NCBI GenBank assembly: GCA_017509255.1
Contig: JAFWQA010000034.1
Coordinates: 1 to 54,371 of the forward strand
Length of the DNA: 54,371 nt
Direction: 5' to 3'
From: Clostridia bacterium
Lineage (GTDB): Bacteria; Bacillota; Clostridia; Christensenellales; Aristaeellaceae
Of this stretch, positions 45,269 through 53,372 are shown piece by piece. Under the pieces are notes generated by a model. The model saw only the letters and a program-made list of their open reading frames with translations, had not been told where the DNA came from and did not search any database. The translations under genes were made by a program, and so were the position numbers. How positions within the stretch are numbered: the stretch's first letter is position 1; every line of letters starts with the position of its first letter.

Positions 45269-45328
45269 GCGCCGGCGCCCGGCCTGTTTCACGTCCGTGT
45301 TTCTTTTCAGGGCCAAACAAAGTTTATA

Positions 45329-45357
45329 TTGACACGTTCGTGAAAATCCGCTACAAT
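45329..45357 (+). promoter_or_regulatory. Promoter of the XRE/polymerase cassette
   Basis: TTGACA, 17 nt, TACAAT. The spacer holds a 10-nt dyad, CACG-TT-CGTG (45333-45342), a possible operator of the XRE protein itself. No LexA box (GAAC-N4-GTTC or similar) was seen. Confidence 0.8.
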
Positions 45358-45403
45358 GTCCCTGAAAAGAAACCGCTTAAATACAGCAGCAGGAGGCCAT
45401 CCC

Positions 45404-45847
45404 ATGACTTCATCCCCTGAAACCCCTTACGAAGCGTTCGGGCAGAAGCTCACCGCCCTGCGGAAGGCCGCGGGCATGAGCCGCCAGCAGCTGGGCGATC
45501 TCTGCGGCATCGCCCAGAGCACCGTCGTCAACTATGAGCGCGGCCTGCGCGTTCCCTATGCCGACACCGCCGTCCGGATGGCGCGGGCCTTCGGTCTTTC
45601 GGTGGAAGAGCTTCTCAGCACGGAAGAAGACGCCGTCACGCCCTCCGTCCGCGGGGCGGAAAGGCTCCGCTTCCATCTTTCCGAGGCCGGCAGCGCCCTT
45701 TCCGGCGGAGAACTGAGTGAAGACCAGTTGGAAGAATACGTTCTGGAGATCCAGAAAATGGCCATGGCCGCCCAGCAGCGCCTCCGCGAAATGCACGCCG
45801 GGAAACAGCGTCCCGCCGGCGGTCCCTCCGGGGGTGACCGGCCGTGA
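45404..45847 (+). CDS. XRE-family transcriptional regulator
   Basis: A 147-residue protein. The N-terminal HTH_3 domain (about 8-65) reads FGQKLTALRKAAGMSRQQLG, GIAQSTVVNYERGLRVP, ARAFGLSVEELL. The C-terminal half is helical (SEDQLEEYVLEIQKMAMAAQQRLRE, two blocks) and may dimerise or bind a partner. The start at 45404 has AGGAGG upstream; an ATG at 45356 lies inside the promoter. Its stop overlaps the next start, so it is coupled to the small protein and the Y-family polymerase and probably regulates them. Confidence 0.85.
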   Translation: MTSSPETPYEAFGQKLTALRKAAGMSRQQLGDLCGIAQSTVVNYERGLRVPYADTAVRMARAFGLSVEELLSTEEDAVTPSVRGAERLRFHLSEAGSALSGGELSEDQLEEYVLEIQKMAMAAQQRLREMHAGKQRPAGGPSGGDRP

Positions 45848-46134
45848 TGCCGCGCAGGCACCTGGAAAAGATCTACGTTTCCGTCAATTCCGATTTCGAC
45901 CCCACCGGCTATATGCAGCCGAGATCGATCACCTGGAAGGACGGCCGCACCTTTCCCATTGAGGAGGTCCGCGATTTCCGCCCCGGTTCGACGCTCGGCC
46001 AGGACTGCACCGCGGATGCCTGCTTCACCGTGCTGATCCACGGGGAGGAAAAGCATCTTTATTTCGAGCGCGCCCGCTCCTCCTTTTCCAGCATCTTCGG
46101 CCGCTGGTTTGTGGAGGCTGTCACCACCGTCTGA
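45847..46134 (+). CDS. Small conserved protein beside a Y-family polymerase
   Basis: A 95-residue protein with no named domain. The pattern KIYVSVNSDFDPTGYMQPRS, ITWKDGRTFPIEEVRDFRPG, HGEEKHLYFE and GRWFVEA suggests a small beta-rich fold; similar proteins sit beside UmuC-like polymerases in many Clostridia as far as I recall. Start at ATG 45847 or GTG 45844, overlapping the XRE stop, with GGGGGTGACC upstream. A role as polymerase accessory or regulator is inference from context. Confidence 0.72.
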   Translation: MPRRHLEKIYVSVNSDFDPTGYMQPRSITWKDGRTFPIEEVRDFRPGSTLGQDCTADACFTVLIHGEEKHLYFERARSSFSSIFGRWFVEAVTTV

Positions 46135-46176
46135 TTTTTTCCCGTCCCGTGACCCGCGGAGGAAAGGAGGATTTCC

Positions 46177-47706
46177 GTGCCGGACAAAATTTACGTCGCC
46201 ATTGACCTGAAATCCTTCTATGCGTCCGTGGAATGCGCGGAGCGCAAGCTCGACCCGCTGACGACCAACCTGGTCGTGGCGGACCGTTCCCGTACGGAAA
46301 AAACCATCTGCCTGGCGGTATCACCCTCGCTCAAGGCCCACGGCATCTCCGGCCGGGCCCGCCTTTTTGAGGTCATTCAGCGGGTGGACGAGGTCAACCG
46401 GGAGCGCCTGAAGGAAGCTGTCCGTCTCGGGCTGGCCGGGAAGGATGAAAACGGCAGGCCCCGCCTTGCCTCCCCCTCCTTTGACGCGCTGGCGCTGAAG
46501 GCGAACCCCGCCCTGGAGCTCGGCTATATCACCGCTCCGCCGCGCATGCGCCTTTATGAGGAATACAGCACACGCGTCTTCTCCATCTATCTGAAATATG
46601 TCTCCTCCGAGGACATCCATGTCTACAGCATCGACGAATGCTTCATCGACGTCACCGGCTACCTTCAGACCTACGGGCAGACCGCGCGCGAGCTGGCCAT
46701 GTCCATGATCCGGGAGGTCCTTTTCACCACCGGCATCACCGCCACCGCCGGCATCGGCACAAACCTGTATCTGGCCAAGGTCGCCATGGATATCGTGGCC
46801 AAGCACACCGTGCCGGATAAGGACGGCGTCCGCATCGCCGAGCTGGATGAGATCTCCTACCGGGATATCCTGTGGACCCACCGCCCGCTGACCGACTTCT
46901 GGCGGATCGGCTTCGGCTATGCCTCCCGGCTGGAATCCATGGGGCTCTATACCATGGGCGACGTTGCCCGCGCCTCCCTGAACCGCACGGCGGAGGATCA
47001 GCTGTACAAAGCCTTCGGCATCAACGCGGAGCTGCTGATCGATCACGCCTGGGGCTGGGAGCCGACCGAGATCAGCATGATCAAGGCGTACCGGCCCTCC
47101 ACCGCCAGCCTGTCCTCGGGGCAGGTGCTCCATGAGCCCTACAGTATTCCCAAATGCCGGATCATCATTCAGGAAATGACGGAGGAGCTCGTGCTGGACC
47201 TGGTCCGGAAACGCCTTGTCACAAAGCAGCTTGTTCTGAACATCAATTATGACCGCACCAGTCTGGACAGCGGGCGGTACCGCGGCCCGGTCGTCAGGGA
47301 TCACTACGGCCGCCTGATCCCCCGCCACGCCCACGGCACGGCGAACCTGGACCGCTTCACCAGCTCCACAAAAGCCGTCATGAAGGCGGTGACCGACCTG
47401 TACGACCGCATCGCCGATCCGGACCTGTTCATCCGCCGGGTCAATATTGCCGCCGTCGGCCTCATCCGGGAGGAGGACATTCCCGAAGAGGCGCCCGTGC
47501 AGCTGGACCTCTTTACCGATTACGCCGCGGCTGAAAAGGAAAAGGAGGAGCTGAAGCTGCGGGAGGGCAAGGAAAAGCGGCTTCAGCAGGCCATGCTGGA
47601 TATCCGGGACAGATTCGGCAAAAACGCGCTCCTGAAGGGGACCAACTATCAGGAGGGCGCCACGATGATCGAACGTAACCAGCAGATCGGCGGCCACAAG
47701 GCCTGA
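46177..47706 (+). CDS. Y-family DNA polymerase (UmuC/UvrX-like)
   Basis: A 509-residue translesion polymerase. Seen: palm catalytic residues in YVAIDLKSFYASVE (D10) and YSIDECFIDVT, the finger region between them with SPSLKAHGI, thumb with ATAGIGTNLYLAKVAMDI, and little-finger domain. QLDLF near residue 445 is a beta-clamp binding motif. The length and the C-terminal coiled tail match the UmuC/UvrX group rather than DinB (about 350-410). The start is GTG at 46177 after AAAGGAGG. Lesion bypass is expected to be error-prone. The cassette lacks a UmuD-like gene. Confidence 0.92.
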   Translation: MPDKIYVAIDLKSFYASVECAERKLDPLTTNLVVADRSRTEKTICLAVSPSLKAHGISGRARLFEVIQRVDEVNRERLKEAVRLGLAGKDENGRPRLASPSFDALALKANPALELGYITAPPRMRLYEEYSTRVFSIYLKYVSSEDIHVYSIDECFIDVTGYLQTYGQTARELAMSMIREVLFTTGITATAGIGTNLYLAKVAMDIVAKHTVPDKDGVRIAELDEISYRDILWTHRPLTDFWRIGFGYASRLESMGLYTMGDVARASLNRTAEDQLYKAFGINAELLIDHAWGWEPTEISMIKAYRPSTASLSSGQVLHEPYSIPKCRIIIQEMTEELVLDLVRKRLVTKQLVLNINYDRTSLDSGRYRGPVVRDHYGRLIPRHAHGTANLDRFTSSTKAVMKAVTDLYDRIADPDLFIRRVNIAAVGLIREEDIPEEAPVQLDLFTDYAAAEKEKEELKLREGKEKRLQQAMLDIRDRFGKNALLKGTNYQEGATMIERNQQIGGHKA

Positions 47707-47719
47707 AAGGACGGCTTTT

Positions 47720-47959
47720 ATGTCAGAAAAGGATCCCTACGCGGATATCCGCCTGCTTCCGCACCATCAGTCGGACACGCGTCCCCACATGAGCCTGTAT
47801 GACCGCGCCGCCCAGTTCGCGCCCTTCGCCGCGCTCACCGGCTATGAGGAGATGGTCAGCGAGACCGCCGAGGAAAACGACCGGGATCCGGAGCCTGCCG
47901 GGGACGATGAGCTGGAGTGGTATCTGGAATCCCTGAAGAACGACCCGGATCATATCTGA
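47720..47959 (+). CDS. YolD-like protein
   Basis: A 79-residue protein with DIRLLPHHQSDTRPHMSLYDRAAQFAPFAALTGYE, given here in two blocks DIRLLPHHQSDTRPHMS and LYDRAAQFAPFAALTGY. This is the YolD-like signature. Family knowledge: YolD-like proteins regularly flank UvrX/UmuC-type polymerases in Firmicutes, with a proposed UmuD-like partner role that is not settled. The acidic C-terminus may mimic DNA or contact the polymerase. It lies 13 nt after the polymerase stop. Confidence 0.85.
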   Translation: MSEKDPYADIRLLPHHQSDTRPHMSLYDRAAQFAPFAALTGYEEMVSETAEENDRDPEPAGDDELEWYLESLKNDPDHI

Positions 47960-47961
47960 AG

Positions 47962-47995
47962 AAAAAGCGCGGGGCAGCCTTCCGCTGCCCCGCGC
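47962..47995. terminator. Terminator between the polymerase cassette and the rhomboid gene
   Basis: Perfect 12-bp stem GCGCGGGGCAGC/GCTGCCCCGCGC, 5-nt loop. On the minus strand it is followed by TTTTTC; on the plus strand by TGTCTGT. Confidence 0.85.
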
Positions 47996-48010
47996 TGTCT
48001 GTCCGGATCA

Positions 48011-48601
48011 TCAGTACCTTTTTTTGCCCTGCTGCTTGTTCAGGATCCAGCCGAGCACCGCGCCCACGGCTCCGCCGATGATATGCGCGGCATAGCCGAT
48101 GTTCCCGCCGACCGTGACCATGTTGTAGATCTGCTGGCCGAGATAGAGCACCGCCACCAGGATGAAGGTCAGCGGCACGGTCCCCTGACGGAATTCCGTG
48201 AAGGAGCTCATCAGGATCATGGCAAATACGATCCCGCTGGCGCCGTAGGAAATGGTCCCCGGCATGGTCAGGAAAGCGAAAAGCCCCGTCACCAGTGCCG
48301 TCACGCCCATCAGGAAGAGCACGGTGGAGCTCCCGTGCTTTTCCTCCAGCATCGGGCCCAGCAGCAGAATGTACAGCATATTCCCCACCAGGTGGTCCCA
48401 GCCGCCGTGGCCGAACACATGGCCGATAAAGCGGAAATAGGTCAGCGGATCGCTCCAGGAAGAACGGTATACGCTGAAAAAGCGCATGCGCAGCGTACTG
48501 TTTGTCAGCAGGTCGATCAGAAAAATAACAAAGCATGCGATCACAAAGCCCAGTGTCGCCGGAGCGTTGAAAACCACCCGGCGTTTTTTGCTTTCAGACA
48601 C
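48011..48601 (-). CDS. Rhomboid-family intramembrane serine protease
   Basis: A 196-residue protein with about six membrane helices that would cleave membrane-embedded substrates. Seen: FGHGGWDHLVGNMLYIL (the L1/helix 2 His-Asn segment), SYGASGIVFA with the catalytic serine of GxSx, and AAHIIGGAVGAVLGW with the catalytic histidine. The start is set at GTG 48601, seven bases after GGAGGC; a longer opening to 48676 has no ribosome-binding site. Substrates are unknown. Confidence 0.9.
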   Translation of the reverse strand: MSESKKRRVVFNAPATLGFVIACFVIFLIDLLTNSTLRMRFFSVYRSSWSDPLTYFRFIGHVFGHGGWDHLVGNMLYILLLGPMLEEKHGSSTVLFLMGVTALVTGLFAFLTMPGTISYGASGIVFAMILMSSFTEFRQGTVPLTFILVAVLYLGQQIYNMVTVGGNIGYAAHIIGGAVGAVLGWILNKQQGKKRY

Positions 48602-48676
48602 GCGTCTCGCCTCCGTCTTTTTGCTTCCCTGCCAGTATAGCACAGCGCGCGGCCTTTTGCCAGCGCGGCCGTACAC

Positions 48677-48707
48677 AAAAAGCGCCTTCCCTCAACGGAA
48701 AGGCGCT
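48677..48707 (-). terminator. Terminator after the first surface protein gene
   Basis: AGCGCCTTTCC/GGAAGGCGCT stem with one bulge, followed on the minus strand by TTTTTG. Confidence 0.75.
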
Positions 48708-48720
48708 GATATCACCCGGT

Positions 48721-50034
48721 TCAGATCTCGTCCTCATCCTCTTCCCGGTTGTAGAACCGGAAGAAAATCAGGATCAGAATGGCAAAGACCGCCATGACGC
48801 CGAAGGGCAGGAAGCGGATCACATAGCCCGTCGGGGAGACCATGGCAATGGTATTCGTTACGGTCACCTGGGTGTTTTCCGTGCCCTTTTCTGTCAGGGT
48901 CGCTGTGTTGTCGGCGCTGTCAAAGGCCTTGGAGGCCTCTCCCGCGGAAACAGTGTCTGTACCGTAGATCACTTCCGTCTTCTGCCCGCCGGTCGCCTTC
49001 ATTTCCACAAAGTAATTGTCATAGGAATTGTTGTATTCCGTGACCCTGACGGTCGACCCTGCCGGAATACCGCAGATCAGCGTGCTGCTTCCCGCGGAAA
49101 GCATAATGGATTTCTGATGCTCGCCGCCGATCGTGTTCAGTCCGTCCGGATTGGCGCCGTCATTCAGGTGAGCCGTTGTTTCACCGGAGATGCCGTAGTC
49201 CACAGTCACCCGGCTGCCCACAGCGTTCCTGAACTCCGCCTTCATCGGGAACGCGTGGTTCGTATCCGCCAGCGGCCCGTCCGTCATTTTCATGATCTTC
49301 AGATTGTACGTGTTGTAATAATCCACGTCTGTCGGCTCATAAGGCTCGTTCCGGTTTCCGGCGGATGCCACAAACCCGTTGCTCTTGATGACGTCCGCGT
49401 TTTCGCTCCCGTCCAGGTCAAAGCCGGGCTCATCGCTTTCCAGCAGCACAAAGCCGTAGATCACAAACCGGCCCGTTTCCTGGCCGACCGCCCTGCGCAG
49501 ATACAGATCAAGATAGCGTGTACTGCGATAATCGCCGGGCCTTGCCACACCGGCGGACGCGCGGCCTGCGTCGGCAGCTTCCGTTTCCGTGATCAGGTAG
49601 CGGTAAATGCCCGCGTGTTCAAAGGCTTCATCGTTCGGGTTGACCGTCACCGTCACCGGGCGTGATGCCACGGCGCCGTTCACGGAAGAGAGCACGGTAT
49701 CCTCATCGCTGAAATCCACCCGCTCCGTAACGGTCACGGCAGTCCCGGCGCCGACACCGTTATAGATCCTCCCCGTAACCTCCTTTGAGTCGGTCACGGT
49801 CGGGGCAGCGTCCTCCATGTTCGCGCCGGCGATCGAGTATACGTATGAAACGTTCGGATAATGGACCGCTACCGGCGCGCCGGCCGGAGCCGTATTAAAG
49901 ACCAGGATCTCCTTGCGGAAAACCATGGTGTTTTCCTTCGACAATGCATCGGACGCGGAAGCTGCGGGCGCATGCACAAGAAGAAGCAGCTGCAGCGCGG
50001 CGGCGGCAGCGACGATCCTTCTCAGCGTCCTCAT
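48721..50034 (-). CDS. Pilin-like surface protein with SPTGY tail (paralogue 1)
   Basis: A 437-residue exported protein. A signal peptide ends APAASA|SD. Two beta-rich modules follow. The first resembles Spy0128-type isopeptide domains (VFRKEILVFN with a candidate Lys, and HAGIYRYLITETE with a candidate Glu). The second, from YNTYNLKIMKMTDG through AGSTVRVTEYNNSYD, resembles DUF7601/Cna-B-like modules. The C-terminus reads MVSPTGYVIRFLPF, one hydrophobic helix and NREEDEDEI. SPTG-type motifs before a helix suggest a sortase-like signal, but the tail is acidic, not basic, and no sortase is in the window. The start at 50034 is preferred to 50043 because of ribosome-binding spacing. Confidence 0.75.
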   Translation of the reverse strand: MRTLRRIVAAAAALQLLLLVHAPAASASDALSKENTMVFRKEILVFNTAPAGAPVAVHYPNVSYVYSIAGANMEDAAPTVTDSKEVTGRIYNGVGAGTAVTVTERVDFSDEDTVLSSVNGAVASRPVTVTVNPNDEAFEHAGIYRYLITETEAADAGRASAGVARPGDYRSTRYLDLYLRRAVGQETGRFVIYGFVLLESDEPGFDLDGSENADVIKSNGFVASAGNRNEPYEPTDVDYYNTYNLKIMKMTDGPLADTNHAFPMKAEFRNAVGSRVTVDYGISGETTAHLNDGANPDGLNTIGGEHQKSIMLSAGSSTLICGIPAGSTVRVTEYNNSYDNYFVEMKATGGQKTEVIYGTDTVSAGEASKAFDSADNTATLTEKGTENTQVTVTNTIAMVSPTGYVIRFLPFGVMAVFAILILIFFRFYNREEDEDEI

Positions 50035-50088
50035 CTTCCTCATCCCTTTTCACGAGCTCGGGTCAGTTTTAGAATATTTCACCCGCTT

Positions 50089-50116
50089 CTTATACAATAT
50101 ACACGATTTTGTCCAA
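50089..50116 (-). promoter_or_regulatory. Possible promoter of surface protein gene 1
   Basis: On the minus strand TTGGAC, 16 nt, TATAAG, about 55 nt before the start. Confidence 0.5.
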
Positions 50117-50162
50117 CCTGACAAGCCATTTTTCCTGTCGCCCGTGATTTTAAACTTTCAGC

Positions 50163-50196
50163 AAAAAAACTCCGGCTTTTTTTGCAAAAGTCGGAG
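50163..50196 (-). terminator. Terminator after the second surface protein gene
   Basis: CTCCG-A-CTTTT pairing with AAAAA-A-GC-CGGAG, followed on the minus strand by TTTTTTTGC. It separates the two paralogues into independent transcripts. Confidence 0.75.
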
Positions 50197-50213
50197 CAAT
50201 AATTGAGGATATA

Positions 50214-51539
50214 TCAGATCTCGTCCGATTGCTCTCCTTCTTTTCTCTTTCTGTGGAAGAAGAAGACCAGCAGCAGGACGCCGAACGCCGCGATCAGCAT
50301 AAAGGGCAGGATGCGCACCACATAGCCGGTCGGAGAGATGACCTTGAGCTCGTTAACAAACTGTACAGCCGAGTTGGCCGTACCGGGAGTCTGCACGGTC
50401 GTCGCGTTATCCACATTTTCAACTGCCGCGGATGCCGTCTTGGACTGCATCAGGCTGATCCTGGGTTCCGCGGCGGTCATGGCCTGCACCGTCGTTTCGG
50501 ATTCATATACGTCAAACGTGTTGTTGTATTCCCGTACGCTCGCCGTCGTTCCGGCAGGCAGTCCGACGACCGTCAGCGTATCCCGGTCGCGGATGGAGAA
50601 TTCCGCGTTCCTGTCCGTCAGGACGCCAAGGACCAGCCTGCCGTTTTCGAAGGAGGCCCTCTTCATTTCACCGCTATTCTTCCGCCAGCCGATCTGCGCG
50701 GCCAGTCCCGGCAGCTCGCTGTTCGTCAGCACTGCTTCCACGGGGAAGTCGTTGGTCGTGTCCGCCAGGTCGCCCCGGACCGTCTTGCTGATGGTCAGGT
50801 TGAAGGTGTTGTACCGGTCTGCGCCGGTTTCTCCGGTAAAGCCGCTTGTCTTGACGGTGTTGTTTCCCACGCCGTTGGCGGTGATCCTTTCCTGCGCCTC
50901 GTCCCGATCCTTTTCAAACAGCACATAGCCGTATACCACGTGGCCGGCCGCCGTGCGTACGGCGTCATCCGTACCGCCGGCCCGCCTTACATAGATGTCC
51001 AGATATCTTTCGCTGCTGTACATGCCTGCGTTCAGCGCATCCGTCCCCGCGGCGGCGCGCCCGGTGGAAGCTTCCGTGATCATATAGCGGTAAATGCCGG
51101 GATGCTCGAAAGCGGAGGCATTGATTCCCACCGTAAACCCGCCGTACCAGGACGTTCCGTCCCGATCCGCCTTCAGCGGCTGCGCGGCCGTCTTCAGCGA
51201 GCCGTCCCTGTCGTACAGAAGAGTCAGGTCCGGCGAGAATTCAACAGTATAGGAGGACGCGGTCAGCGCTTCGTCCACGCCGGAATAAACGCGGCTCCCG
51301 GTCCCGGCGCTGTCGGTCACGGTATTTCCGCTGTCCGCCATCTGCACGCCGGCCACAGTGTAGGTATAGCTGACCTTCGGCAGGAAAATATCCTCTCCCG
51401 CCGTATTGTAGATCCTGAGCTCCTTGAGGATCAGTACGTTTTCATCCGCCGTGCCGGCACTGTCGGCAAAGGAACAGCAAACACAGGCCGCCAGGGCCAG
51501 TGCCATCAGAAAGGATATGATTTTTCTCATCTTTACCAT
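50214..51539 (-). CDS. Pilin-like surface protein with SPTGY tail (paralogue 2)
   Basis: A 441-residue paralogue of the preceding protein, colinear along its whole length. Signal peptide MVKMRKIISFLMALALAACV ending SFA|DS. Shared blocks: LKELRIYN / RKEILVFN; PKVSYTYTVAGVQMADSG / PNVSYVYSIAGANMEDAA; FEHPGIYRYMITE / FEHAGIYRYLITE; RYLDIYVRRA / RYLDLYLRRA; VREYNN / VTEYNN; and the C-terminal VISPTGYVVRILPF. The membrane helix is followed by HRKRKEGEQSDEI, a basic stop-transfer tail better matched to sorting signals. GAAGGAGACAGC precedes the ATG. It lies divergent to the kinase gene. Confidence 0.78.
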   Translation of the reverse strand: MVKMRKIISFLMALALAACVCCSFADSAGTADENVLILKELRIYNTAGEDIFLPKVSYTYTVAGVQMADSGNTVTDSAGTGSRVYSGVDEALTASSYTVEFSPDLTLLYDRDGSLKTAAQPLKADRDGTSWYGGFTVGINASAFEHPGIYRYMITEASTGRAAAGTDALNAGMYSSERYLDIYVRRAGGTDDAVRTAAGHVVYGYVLFEKDRDEAQERITANGVGNNTVKTSGFTGETGADRYNTFNLTISKTVRGDLADTTNDFPVEAVLTNSELPGLAAQIGWRKNSGEMKRASFENGRLVLGVLTDRNAEFSIRDRDTLTVVGLPAGTTASVREYNNTFDVYESETTVQAMTAAEPRISLMQSKTASAAVENVDNATTVQTPGTANSAVQFVNELKVISPTGYVVRILPFMLIAAFGVLLLVFFFHRKRKEGEQSDEI

Positions 51540-51652
51540 GCTGTCTCCTTCGCAAACGATTGCATTACGATGTGCCGCTCAAATGCCTTCCGCGGTCCCG
51601 GTCGATTCCTGATTCTGTCCGGAGAACGTTTTGTATTTCTCCTTCTGTACAT

Positions 51653-51681
51653 ATTCTATCTGAATCTCTGCGAAAGGTCAA
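51653..51681 (-). promoter_or_regulatory. Promoter of surface protein gene 2
   Basis: On the minus strand TTGACC, 17 nt, TAGAAT. About 110 nt of leader lies between it and the start. Bases 51682-51850 show no gene or clear structure. Confidence 0.7.
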
Positions 51682-51850
51682 TAGAACTGACAAAATTTGT
51701 CTGCTTTGTTTCATACTTAACAAAACAGATTCATCGGAATCAATCACATGTAAAATTATACAGAAAAGGCCGGCCTGTGAAAACCGGACAAAACCTGACA
51801 AATATCCTTCCCTTTTTTCCCTCGGACGGAGCTGTCCGCGCCCCTTTCCA

Positions 51851-51879
51851 TTGACGCCCCCCTGTAAATGCATTACAAT
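51851..51879 (+). promoter_or_regulatory. Promoter of the histidine kinase/regulator operon
   Basis: TTGACG, 17 nt, TACAAT. Just downstream lies a direct repeat, ATATTG-CTG-ATATTG (51878-51892). Confidence 0.75.
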
Positions 51880-51935
51880 ATTGCTGATATTGACAGTTCC
51901 AGGCCGGGGTACAGACCGTTCACGGAGGAAAGCAG

Positions 51936-53372
51936 ATGTCCGCGCAGAGCAGCAGTCAACGTTATTCCTGGGTGTATAAACATCAGCGTTTAATGAACGC
52001 CTGCTTTCTGTCCGTCATGATAGGCGGTTTCCTGTTCCTGATGGCCCTGATCCCGTATCTCCGGATCTGGGATAATCCGGAAACGCTGATGAACGTCACG
52101 GTTTATCAGATTTGTATGCTGCTGGACCTGATTCTCGGCATTTGCTACGGTATCGGCCGTTTTGATGCCAGCATCGACCGCAAGCGCCTCTTCCTGACGA
52201 TCCTGATCGACGTCTATTTTACCTCCCTCTTCGGCGCTGTCATCTACATCCTGCGCGGCAGGCCCGAATTCCAGGTCCATCTGCGGGTAGTCAACAGCTT
52301 CCAGATGGTACTCACCGTGCTGGGCGTCGGCTTTTACCACGCCTATGTGCAGACCTTCTTCAACCTTTCCCGGGAGGACGATGCCCGGCTCCGTATGATC
52401 AACCGGGTTTTTGCCGCCATCCCGCTGCTGATCATTCTCTTCAACCTGCCCACACAGCTGCTCTTCACGGTGAATGAGAGCGGTTACGTCCGTTATGGGA
52501 GCCTTTATTCCGTCTATAATACGTTCAACGGGATCTGGTATATCTTTTATGTGATCATGATCTTCCGGAAAGTCCGCAACCGGCGTATCCTTGTATCCCT
52601 GCTGAGTTATTCGATCCCCGTTATGATCATCGTCCTGGTGGACCTGGTCCTGGTGTCCTTCGGCGGGACCTTCCATTTTGACTCTCTGATCGCCTTCACT
52701 GCGTTCCTCTCCCTGTTCATGATCTTCTGCTTCGTGTTTGTCGATCACAGCCGCGAAGCACTGCGCGTCAAGGAGCAGCTCGCGCAGAGCGAGCTGAACA
52801 CAGTCATGCTGCAGATCAATCCGCACCTGATCTACAATACGCTGGCCACCATCGCCGGTCTCTGTACGGAAAACCCGAAGGCCGCGGAGGAAATGACCTA
52901 CCGTTTTTCCGATTATCTGCGGGATAACATCAACGGCGCCTCCTCCCACCCGATGATCTCTTTCCGGCAGGAGCTGAACCATCTGCAGCGCTACCTGTCC
53001 ATTGAGCAGATCCGCTTCCCGAACATTCATGTATACTACGATCTGGAAACGGAAGATTTCAACATCCCGAACATGACGCTGCAGCCGCTGGTGGAGAATG
53101 CCATCAAGCACGGCATCAACAAAAGTGACCGGGAGGAAGGCACTGTCAACATTTCCACCCAGGAAACGGAGGACGCCTGGATCGTCCGCGTCACAGATGA
53201 CGGCGCCGGCTTCACCGAACTGCCGGAAAGCAAGGGCGGCCAGCATCTGGGAGTCCACAACGTCCGGTTCCGTCTGAAGGCCCTGTGTGAAGGCAGCCTG
53301 AAGCTGACCGGCGTACCCGGTGAAGGGACCGTATGCGAGATCACATTGCCGAAGGGGGCAAACAAGAAATGA
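51936..53372 (+). CDS. LytS/AgrC-like sensor histidine kinase
   Basis: A 478-residue membrane kinase. About seven hydrophobic helices fill residues 20-270 (for example NACFLSVMIGGFLFLMALI, IWYIFYVIMIF, LVDLVLVSF), resembling 7TM-type sensory modules. The His_kinase domain has MLQINPHLIYNTLATIAGL with phospho-acceptor H297; the ATPase part has ENAIKHGINK (N box), DDGAGF (G1) and GQHLGVHNVRFRL (G2). GGAGGAAAGCAG precedes the ATG. The stop overlaps the response regulator start by ATGA. The signal is unknown. Confidence 0.92.
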   Translation: MSAQSSSQRYSWVYKHQRLMNACFLSVMIGGFLFLMALIPYLRIWDNPETLMNVTVYQICMLLDLILGICYGIGRFDASIDRKRLFLTILIDVYFTSLFGAVIYILRGRPEFQVHLRVVNSFQMVLTVLGVGFYHAYVQTFFNLSREDDARLRMINRVFAAIPLLIILFNLPTQLLFTVNESGYVRYGSLYSVYNTFNGIWYIFYVIMIFRKVRNRRILVSLLSYSIPVMIIVLVDLVLVSFGGTFHFDSLIAFTAFLSLFMIFCFVFVDHSREALRVKEQLAQSELNTVMLQINPHLIYNTLATIAGLCTENPKAAEEMTYRFSDYLRDNINGASSHPMISFRQELNHLQRYLSIEQIRFPNIHVYYDLETEDFNIPNMTLQPLVENAIKHGINKSDREEGTVNISTQETEDAWIVRVTDDGAGFTELPESKGGQHLGVHNVRFRLKALCEGSLKLTGVPGEGTVCEITLPKGANKK

